The position numbers were made by a program, and so were the translations under genes. From Stratiolaelaps scimitus (taxonomy: Eukaryota; Arthropoda; Arachnida; Mesostigmata; Laelapidae), in assembly GCA_019614645.1 (NCBI GenBank), contig JABWDB010000007.1, positions 1,426,001 through 1,490,000 of the forward strand: 64,000 nucleotides of DNA, written 5' to 3'. Numbering within the stretch: position 1 is the stretch's first letter; each line of letters starts with the position of its first letter. The notes under the pieces are model-generated. The model worked only from the letters and a program-made list of their open reading frames with translations. It made no database searches and had not been told where the DNA came from. This document shows positions 55,264 to 64,000 of this stretch, piece by piece.

Positions 55264-58200
55264 ATGCGGTGGTGGACTTCGTTGTGCATTGTGATGGTGC
55301 TGGCTGTTTCGGTCGGTGCCAAATGCGTGTTCAAGGGACATTGTGATGACGTTTTGATCGTCAATCCAGTGCCGTGTGTTGCCGAGGGCGCAAATCTGGA
55401 ACCGGAGAAACTGAACTCGACTAAGCTATTCGACCGCTTGAGTCAGATCTGTCCGGATTTCGTTGACCCTGAGGAGCCTCTTTGCTGTGACTATGGATCG
55501 GCCGAGCATTTAGTAACCCAAATACAAACGCAGATGGGTGCAGCTATCGGACAATGTCCATCGTGCTTTGTTAATATAGCGAGGATATTCTGCCAAATGA
55601 CCTGCTCACCGAATCAGGACAAATTTGTGAACGCCACCGTTTGGAGCAAAGTCAACAACACCGAGTTCGGCAATAAGGCTCTAAGGAATCTTACCTACCA
55701 TATATCGAAGGAGTACGTGTTCGACGCGTACCAATCATGCGCCCAGGTGACCTATCCACAGACAGGATCAGCCCTGTCATTGCTCTGCGGCACTTACGGT
55801 GCGTTGTACTGTACGCCAAGTAACCTGTTGAAATTCATGGGAGGTACACCCTTCCCGTCGCCGTTCCAGATCGACTTCGAGTTGACAGGTGATGCTCCCG
55901 TCATTAACGCAACGAAATGCAATGAGATCCCGTTCAACGGATCAAAACCTTGCCAATGCGCAGACTGCAGTGCGGTTTGCCCTGCGTTCCCACTTCCTCC
56001 GACAAGCGCCGACGTCCGGGTTCTCGGCATCGACGTGTGGTTCTTCTCGCTCGGCCTTGTCTTCGGCATTTTTGTGGCCACTTTTGTCGCTTATCGTTGC
56101 ATCAGGCGAATGCGGGGATCATCGTCACCATCGTCATCGATGGCGATCTTCGAGAACGATATCATCATCTCCGATACGGACGACCAACGAAAGGTCGAAA
56201 GGTCCTCCGTCGTAACAAGGGCGTTTAGGCGTCTTGGCTATGCTTGTGCGAGTCAACCGTGGCTCGTAATTCCGTTCGGCTTGTCTTTTGTCATTCTGTT
56301 CTCCATGGGCAATGTGCGTTTCGAAGTGGTCACTGACCCCGTTGAGCTGTGGTCAGCCCCGACGTCTACTGCTCGAACGCAGAGGGAGTACTACAACAAG
56401 CACCTAGGTCCATTCTATCGAATCGAGCAGGTCATCATAGTGCCCAAAGATGGGGCATCGTTTACATACTACGATAAACGGCGAGAGGTCGAAGTCGAAT
56501 TCGGTCCGGTCTTCGAGAGGACGTTCTTCCTCGGCGTGCTCGATCTTCAGCACAAAATTATGGGGCTGAAGGCGACGATGGATGACAATGAGATTGTCTC
56601 GCTAAATGACATCTGTTTCAAGCCTCTAGGCGTGAATAGCACGTGCGCAATTCAGTCTGCCCCAAACTGGTTCCAGAACGAAGCGACGCATATCATTAAT
56701 GGGACGGAATATCTCGAACATATCATCGACTGTGTCAGTAGTGCAACGCTCACGCCAAACATGGACAAAGTGCTTGGCATTGGTTGTCTGGGCGACTTCG
56801 GCGGACCGAGCTTCAGTTACGTAGCACTGGGTGGATATAACGGTAATGCACTTACGGCGCGAGCGCTCATTCTAACCTTCCTAGTCAACAACCACGACAA
56901 CAACGCGGACAACGATAAGGCAGTCGCATGGGAACGTGAATTCATTAAATTTATGGGACGCTACAACCAAACTAACATGGAGATATCGTACATGTCGGAG
57001 AGCTCCGTCAACGACGAACTCACCCGCGAGAGCGTCTCCGATGTGGCAACGATTGCGATCAGCTATCTGCTCATGTTTGTCTATGTGTCGGTCGCACTTG
57101 GCCGCTACCGATCGTGGTCGACTGTCCTTCTGAACAGCCAGATTGTGTTGGGCCTGATGGGTGTGTTGCTGGTGTTCGCCTCGGTGCTTGCCAGCGTTGG
57201 TGTATTTAGCTTCTTCGGCTTCTCGTCGACGCTGATCATATTCGAGGTGATTCCGTTCTTGGTGCTGGCCGTCGGAGTCGACAACATCTTCATTCTCGTG
57301 CAAACCTACCAACGCACCACGCGTCTCGACGGCGAAACCATCGAAGAGCACGTCGCCCGCGTCGTTGGCATGGTAGGACCTTCGATGCTGCTAGCTACTG
57401 CCAGCGAATGCACATGCTTCTTCCTTGGCGCACTCACGGACATGCCGGCAGTGAAGAAATTCGCGCTATACGCTGGACTGGCATTGCTTGTCGACTTCTT
57501 ATTGCAGATCACGGTGTTCGTATCACTGATGACACTTGACATACGGCGTCAAGAAGCTCGGATGCTCGACGTCGCCTGCTGCGTCCGCTTACAGAAAAGG
57601 TCGGAGGATAGCGATGATGGGGAGTTCACTGACTCATGGCTCTATCGATTCATGAAGGACTGGTACGCGCCCCTACTTAACAACTCGCATTATCGCACTG
57701 GCGTCTTCGTGACGTTTATTGCGTGGCTCTTCTTGTCCGTCGCGGTCATCCACAAGTTGGAGGTTGGCCTTGATCAGGAAATTTCGATGCCGGAAGACTC
57801 CTATCTGCAACAGTACTTCCGCTCACTCAAGACCGTTCTGAATGTTGGTCCCCCAGTTTATCTCGTCGTCAAAGATAAGTACAACTATAGTGAACCTGCA
57901 AACCAGGATATGATAGGCTCGTTCCTAGGATCCAGTGGATACTCGCTCGTCAACGAAGCCAAGGAAGCGTATCTGAATGAGAGTATCACACATATCGCTG
58001 CTCCGTCGATGTCATGGATAGATGACTATTTTTCCTGGACAGTTGCATGCTGCCACGAAGACAAGAACACCCATGAGAGGTGCTTCTCACCATCGGCAAC
58101 CTGTCTCGAATGTGCGGATTCAAAGCACCCGCGACCGAAACCCTTCACGAGGCACATCAAGGACTTCCTTTCTGAGAATCCCGACGCAAACTGCGCGAGA

Positions 58201-58956
58201 GGTGGCCACGCCGCCTACAGCAGCGCCGTCGAGCTGAGGAACACATCTGAAGGCTACGAGATTCTAGCCACGAGCTTCATGACATACCATTCGGTGTTGA
58301 AGACGAGCGCAGATTACATTGATGCCCTTAAGATGGGTCGTTACTTGACCGACCGGGTTCAGAGCAAGATCCGTGAGAAGTACGTAGGAGACAGCAATGA
58401 CGTCGAGGTTTATCCCTACTCGATCTTCTACGTGTTCTACGAGCAGTATCTAACCATCTGGAAGGACACGGCCACCCATCTGTTGCTGTCATTTTCGGGC
58501 GTGTTCATTATCACCCTGCTGTTGACGCGGGTACGCATCTTGCCAACGCTGGCCATCTGCGTTACCATTCTGATGATCGTGCTCGACCTCATGGGCCTCA
58601 TGTACTTCGCCAACATCTCATTGAACGCCGTCTCAATGGTCAACCTTGTTATGTGTGTGGGTATCTCGGTTGAGTTCTGCTCGCACATAGCGAGGTCGTT
58701 CTACAGTCGACAGGAAGAGTCGCCGATCGATCGGGCCATTGGGGCACTAACCGAGACGGGCAGCTCAGTTCTCAGTGGAATCACGATGACGAAGTTCGCC
58801 GGAGTGCTGGTGCTTGCCTTCGCCAAAAGTCAGCTCTTCGTCGTTTTCTACTTCCGCATGTACCTCGGCATCGTCCTGATCGGGTCCCTCCACGGCCTCG
58901 TCTTCTTGCCCGTCGTCCTGGCTATCTTTGGTCCTACGCTCAAGTCTAGGCACTGA
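55264..58956 (+). CDS. NPC1: NPC1-type lysosomal/endosomal sterol transporter, single exon
   Basis: Uninterrupted 1230-aa frame. NPC1 takes sterol from NPC2 at its N-terminal domain and exports it across the endolysosomal membrane. Residues 1-19 are a signal peptide (MRWWTSLCIVMVLAVSVGA). The sterol-binding domain spans 20-239 with 18 cysteines and six N-glycosylation sequons. A proline linker (240-248) follows, then membrane helix 1 (about 257-280, DVWFFSLGLVFGIFVATFVA). The middle luminal domain starts about 350. The sterol-sensing domain lies at about 590-760 (five helices, including IPFLVLAVGVDNIFILVQ). A Cys-rich luminal domain follows (CCHEDKNTHERCF). The C-terminal RND-type helices begin about 1070 (GVFIITLLLTRVRILP, NLVMCVGISVEFCSHIARSF). 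Unlike human NPC1 (1278 aa) it ends GPTLKSRH, with no C-terminal dileucine signal. The absence of introns in 3.7 kb contrasts with METTL3 and LETM1. NPC1a versus NPC1b type is undecided. Confidence 0.96.
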   Translation: MRWWTSLCIVMVLAVSVGAKCVFKGHCDDVLIVNPVPCVAEGANLEPEKLNSTKLFDRLSQICPDFVDPEEPLCCDYGSAEHLVTQIQTQMGAAIGQCPSCFVNIARIFCQMTCSPNQDKFVNATVWSKVNNTEFGNKALRNLTYHISKEYVFDAYQSCAQVTYPQTGSALSLLCGTYGALYCTPSNLLKFMGGTPFPSPFQIDFELTGDAPVINATKCNEIPFNGSKPCQCADCSAVCPAFPLPPTSADVRVLGIDVWFFSLGLVFGIFVATFVAYRCIRRMRGSSSPSSSMAIFENDIIISDTDDQRKVERSSVVTRAFRRLGYACASQPWLVIPFGLSFVILFSMGNVRFEVVTDPVELWSAPTSTARTQREYYNKHLGPFYRIEQVIIVPKDGASFTYYDKRREVEVEFGPVFERTFFLGVLDLQHKIMGLKATMDDNEIVSLNDICFKPLGVNSTCAIQSAPNWFQNEATHIINGTEYLEHIIDCVSSATLTPNMDKVLGIGCLGDFGGPSFSYVALGGYNGNALTARALILTFLVNNHDNNADNDKAVAWEREFIKFMGRYNQTNMEISYMSESSVNDELTRESVSDVATIAISYLLMFVYVSVALGRYRSWSTVLLNSQIVLGLMGVLLVFASVLASVGVFSFFGFSSTLIIFEVIPFLVLAVGVDNIFILVQTYQRTTRLDGETIEEHVARVVGMVGPSMLLATASECTCFFLGALTDMPAVKKFALYAGLALLVDFLLQITVFVSLMTLDIRRQEARMLDVACCVRLQKRSEDSDDGEFTDSWLYRFMKDWYAPLLNNSHYRTGVFVTFIAWLFLSVAVIHKLEVGLDQEISMPEDSYLQQYFRSLKTVLNVGPPVYLVVKDKYNYSEPANQDMIGSFLGSSGYSLVNEAKEAYLNESITHIAAPSMSWIDDYFSWTVACCHEDKNTHERCFSPSATCLECADSKHPRPKPFTRHIKDFLSENPDANCARGGHAAYSSAVELRNTSEGYEILATSFMTYHSVLKTSADYIDALKMGRYLTDRVQSKIREKYVGDSNDVEVYPYSIFYVFYEQYLTIWKDTATHLLLSFSGVFIITLLLTRVRILPTLAICVTILMIVLDLMGLMYFANISLNAVSMVNLVMCVGISVEFCSHIARSFYSRQEESPIDRAIGALTETGSSVLSGITMTKFAGVLVLAFAKSQLFVVFYFRMYLGIVLIGSLHGLVFLPVVLAIFGPTLKSRH

Positions 58957-61900
58957 GGCCGAGAGATCAATTCGAACAACAGATACAAACGTAATCAACG
59001 AAATAAGAAAATAACGTATTATAGGTATGAACATTTGTGACAAAGCCAGCTATACACACAGATATTAGTACATACACAGACAAATATCCTCAAATAGTAC
59101 ATATGCCCAACGATGACCACTGGTCAGATGCTACAATACAATATATATATATATATGTGTGCCTGAGCACTCTTGGGATATTGTCCGATTGTAAACAAGC
59201 CCCATGCAATGCTCGGTTCATAGATTTCCTATTGCCGACATACTTGTTCGATGCGCATGCACTGTACAGTGGGTGTTTAGGTACTCTTGAATAGCTAATC
59301 TAAATGAGATTTTCTGAACCTCTACTTAGATTTATCACTTTTGTAACTTTTTCTATCACTTTTTTTTTTTTATAGTAGTTGGTAGCTGGCCGAATTATAT
59401 TCTTGTTATCATGAAAGAGAGATCATACTGTGTCATAGAGATGGCCAGACGTGGTCTAAAGAGAAAATATATAGACATGTTGGAAGTATTTATATTGACA
59501 AGACGTTTACGCCCGTCTCGGTCATAGCAATGTCCACCGAGTCGTAGGTGAGTTTCACCGTTGAATCGTGGACCTTGGTTTTACATGAACGTGACCACTT
59601 ACCGAGGAGCTTTATTTGCACTGAATTGTTCGGTGGTTCTTTTGAATATTTTAATCGTAGCTTTCTCTAGTTCCTCTCGAGCCATATAGAAGTATTCCTT
59701 AAACGCACGCGGAGAAGTCGTTTACGTCGTTGCTGTTATGGAACCTCGTGCCTCTGACAGGAGACAGCGTACCTCTGGGCAACCGGAAGCAGAACACATG
59801 TTTGTTGTGCGCGTGTATATAGATATAAATATAACAATGGGTAATCTTGCCTTTGTGATTGCTTTGGAGTTACGAAGCTGGATAGCGACAAGCGGTAATA
59901 TCAATACAATAATAATTTCGGCTGTCAGCTCATCGTTGCAATAAATTCGAGAAATAGTGAACACCAAGACGAGACAAGAAACAGAGCCCATTTCATATAA
60001 ATGTACCAAATAATGTTGTTTTAAAACATCTGACCAAGATTCGAGCTTAGGTATACAATACTCTATCATCTGGACTTTCTGTAAGGACGCCGCTCGTCGT
60101 TACTGTATATGTGATATGAACATCTGGCGCTATATGAGACAATCGCGGGTAGAGAAAGAAAAAAAAAGCAGTATAATTATTTGCATACGACGCTTGGACG
60201 CGCCAGGAATTGAAGTGAAGAACTTCTCCTGTTAATGTTGTTGATAATTGTTCAAATAAACCGATGTTATTAAACGTTTGCCGAGTCGACAAATGGCTCA
60301 ATATTTACAACCGTATCTACCGCTGTTTTCATTGTCACGGTATGAACTACTGCTTGTCTCTACGTGGGTCCACGCAGCAGGTAAGAACAAATAACAGGTA
60401 CGACACAAAGGAAAAATGGCTACCCTACTCTCACTGGAGTGTCTCACTCTCTTTGAGTCTGTGCGCGGTTCCTCGAACGACATTGCTCGATGTTTACCCT
60501 CAAAGCTATTATGATAGATTCGTACTCTGCAAGATGCATGGAATAGTGGCTACCGCATTTCGAGACGTATGGGGGTAGGTAGCGGCTCTACTGAACCGCA
60601 GCAGTGTAGGCTAGCCTAGATCCGACATTTGTGTACGACGTCCATTTCGGAAATTGGTGAAACATCGACGTGTTAAATTGGACTAACCAAATATAGCTCG
60701 ACCCAAGGATCGTAGGTAAGATTATAACCGGATCAAGAACGAGCGATTCATTGAAGTGCTGTCGACGCAGGACAGATCAATCGCACAGCTAAACGAGACA
60801 GAGAGAGAAGTACGTGATCGATGATGAACCCGATTGAGTGAAGGGGCGTCTACAAGGCCCACGAATTGGACAGACCATAAAATGTTAGAAAATGACTACA
60901 AACAACCTCGATCCAGTCTATACTCATTGTATTTTTTGTTTATTTGTGTGATTGTGACACAGGGAGAGTACTCGTAATGTATCATACGATTGTTGTGATT
61001 ATTGTAGTCAAATGCATTTCTAGCCGTGTGTGTGTGTGTGTTTGGCAATCTCAATATGTTATGTTGTTGGTTAGCTAATGAGAAATCTACGTTGATCTTT
61101 GTGGCCATGAACGATAACGCTGTCATGTTTTCGCGGTGTCCGCGCTGTTTCCTTTTATTCAGTATTTTCTTTTAATCACAAACGTATCCCCTCTCATCAT
61201 CTAATATATAATGGTATAAAATGGACTGCCGACCGCGGCCGCCTTTCTTTCTCCCGTCAGACATTTCTTGGTTATTGTTATCCGTGTTATGATGGCATTA
61301 ATACGAAATGTGTCGACAGAAAACATTCGCATCTCCCTGGGGGGCCATGGCCGTATAGTAAGTATAGGGAGAAACCAAAATCTTCTTATACAAATTCTCA
61401 GTGTAACGTTTGCTTGAATTTTTGAATGAGTGGTGTACTTGCCATCGATTTGAGTTCATCAAAGCGAACTGAACTACAGCCTCGTTGTCGGGAGGGGATT
61501 GCACTGGCGTCACTGACCTTCATTCAATAGCCACCGACACATTGGTCCCATCACAGTACCCTTAGAATGACTAGTAATTAAATGAGTAAATTCGTTTGAC
61601 ATTCTTGTACGATACATACGCCGATTCCTTGAAAACAAGACGAAACTCCCACCATTAGCGTTTCATCTTATTTACCTTCTCGCAAACTGCGCCAAGTCAA
61701 CAAATAGTAAGCCACCTGTTGATTGCCCAGTCTCTTTGTAGCGCTCAGAGCCACGAACCAGTCGAGCGACGACCCCCTACATCCGATCTGTACGGCGCGT
61801 CATCGTCGTGAACGGCTTTATTTGCTGTTCGCACTGTCTTCCATTGGCGTCCGGAACTGGTTAAACGCAAAGAACGCCACCGGACGTAGACGATATCTGT

Positions 61901-64000
61901 TGCGGGCGGGGGCACAGGGCACGGTTGTAGATTGCAGCTATTTTGGTGACTCGGCGCTCGTAGTTTCTTCCGTTGTTTGTGGACGCTCCAGATGGAGAAG
62001 CAGTTTGGCAGTAGAAGCAGTTCTTTGGCAGTTCAGCTCTCAACCTCGACGTATCGTTGAAAAGCGGGCACTGATTTAGCACCGGGGTAGATATCTTCAA
62101 TGGATCGAGACCGGCTCGAATTTAAGTTGATGTCCCCCGTTCTGTCAAGGTACGGGCACAAAGTATCATGTCATTTGACAATCAGAAGTGACCACCGGCA
62201 TTAACCTGTACTGGATTAACCCACTCAGATCGATTCGTGTCGATCATTAGTCGCTCAAACCCTTCTCGCAAATGGGGCGGGTATAGCACGAATTGGTTGT
62301 TTATTCTTTGCTTTTGTGAACACTAAGGATAGCCCTGATTACCAAGGATAGATAGATAGAATTCACTATTTTAGTACGGTACCAACGCGTGTCTGTGTTT
62401 TGTAATTTTGGGTAGCAAATGGTTGCACGATTTGTGTGAGACCCAAGGTTCTTTCTAGGCTTATTTATCGTTTGTGTCCACTCTAAGGGACACATCAATT
62501 GCTTCGGCCTTGTCCTTCGACACGTGCAAGTCGACACTAAACTTGAGCGCTAGTTTAGGTTCGACGAGGTTCGGTATCACACCAGCTGGTTGAAGGAGTC
62601 TGGTCGAAGAGTCTTATCAAAGACTGCTTTGCTAATCCAAAAGATGTGGGGCAAATAATTCTAAATAACAAGAGCTCGTGGATCGTACGAATATCGCAAT
62701 ACCTGTTGATGTTGAGGCTGTGTAAAACAGAACGAGTGGAAATATATACATATTTCAGCATGGAGTGTCGTATGTACTTTTGCTCAGTTTATTATATAGT
62801 TATGATTTATTGGTACATTTATTATTGTTATTCATGGTGAATCCCGCGTTCTACAGGTCACATCACATAAGAAAATCTGTAGCTTCTTCTCGAAGCCACC
62901 CATGTGTTGAGAATCGAGAATATATCACTAAGCTTTGACCGGTAATGACTCCTCGCACTGCGGCAGTTCTGAAAGAAAGAACTAAAATGAATTCAACGCA
63001 AGATTTAGCTAGAACTGAACAGGCACACGTATAGTTATCCACGTTGCTCACGCATCCGGTGTAAACATTCGCCACCATCGATCATCTCAAATATACGTGC
63101 TGACTGAGGTGCTCTCAGTGTTGGAACGTTGCAGCGCGATTATCTTTGATGAAGGAAGTTTGTGCTATATACCCATATTCATGAACCAAAGGTGCAGCTC
63201 GTTTCGAGTGTTGTTGTTATTGTGATTTGTATTCATATGCATATATATATATATATATATAGCATTATTTGCTCATTACATAGCACTCACCGAGTGACAG
63301 AGGGACATTCGATGTCATCGTAACTTAGTCAGCCGGAAAATATCGTAGTTGAGCGGTGAGTGTTCACTACGCGTATTGTTTGATCTATTAAACAGCTGTG
63401 CCACTGACAACGTCGACCGTACCTAGCTAGCCAGATGTCATCCGAATATGACCACATGGCTATTGTTACTGGCTATCATGGTTGTCCTTGATACGAAGAG
63501 CTTCCCAGGCAAAATCCTATTAGAACACCGTACATCGGAGTTTGTAGATTGCTTCCTCATGAATACCATTTCTTCACGTGTGAAGTGCGCCAATAATGTG
63601 TTCCACTCTCGCTAATGAGCACTATTTTGTCGGATTGTCTTTTAGTTACGTTTTCATTGTTCCAAAGCGGCATGCCATCGGTTGTGGAGGTAACATCAAA
63701 TAGAATACAGACAATTTGATCAGAAACGATTCGCACAATCATCCATATGCGATTGAGCTGTACGTCTGACCGAGTCGCACATTGCTCTTGGCATATTCTG
63801 TGCGTGTCCAAAATAAAATATCGTTTCACGAGTATGGAGTTCGTCATTCGACGATGATTGCCAAGCTGGGACGTTCGGACACACTAGTTGGATCCTAGCT
63901 TATTATAGGCTAATTAAACTAATCATCCTTCATTCTTGCTCTCCTCTTGATCCTCTGGAGGCGCTCATGGATCTGCTAACTCTTGGGCTGTATCTCAAAT
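58957..64000. other. 3' flank of NPC1 and gene-free end of window
   Basis: About 5 kb with no supported gene. Short AT tracts occur at 59141-59156 and 63240-63261. A GC-richer block at 61730-62060 has open frames on both strands but no motif. The NPC1 polyadenylation site was not fixed; only variant hexamers (for example AATAAG near 59002) lie close to the stop. Confidence 0.5.

Noticed and set aside
56881..57351. 156-aa minus-strand frame inside NPC1
   Set aside because: Antisense shadow of the sterol-sensing domain coding sequence.

Overview
This is a nuclear segment of an animal genome, most likely an arthropod. The reasons are GT-AG introns of about 50 bp to several kb, polymerase III tRNA genes, AT-dinucleotide satellites, dispersed tRNA-derived SINEs and degenerate TTAGG-type repeats. 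The general style (mixed GC, long AT tracts, insect/chelicerate-like proteins) fits a parasitiform mite, but that placement is an inference. There is no prokaryotic, viral or CRISPR content.

Layout. 1-2350: probable last exon of a plus-strand gene that begins outside the window. 6234-8495 (+): three-exon CRAL-TRIO (alpha-tocopherol-transfer-like) lipid carrier. 12736-12971 (+): tRNA-Arg(ACG) and tRNA-Ala(AGC). 13.2-13.7 kb (-): unexplained ORF pair split by one stop. 15566-16294 (-): free-standing, secreted copy of the NPC1 N-terminal sterol-binding domain, with a 108-bp perfect palindrome in its 3' flank. 18.1-18.8 kb (+): decayed non-LTR reverse transcriptase. 19645-19830 (-): DAPIT/USMG5 subunit of ATP synthase. 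22764-27826 (+): eight-exon gene for an unrecognised protein of about 443 aa. 32738-39390 (-): LETM1 in four exons (747 aa). 40.2 kb (-): retroelement fragment. 43169-52981 (-): METTL3, the m6A mRNA methyltransferase, in nine exons (614 aa). 55264-58956 (+): full-length NPC1 (1230 aa) in one uninterrupted exon. 59-64 kb: no gene seen.

The genes are functionally mixed, as expected for a eukaryotic neighbourhood. Three of them handle lipids: the CRAL-TRIO carrier, the secreted NPC1-type sterol-binding domain and full-length NPC1. Two are mitochondrial (DAPIT, LETM1) and one is nuclear RNA modification (METTL3). The most unusual content is the linked pair of NPC1-family genes, about 39 kb apart on opposite strands: an intronless complete transporter and a soluble domain-only relative that keeps all 18 cysteines of the domain.

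Exon boundaries were set by reading GT/AG sites and checking that phases close. Family names rest on recognised motifs, not database searches.
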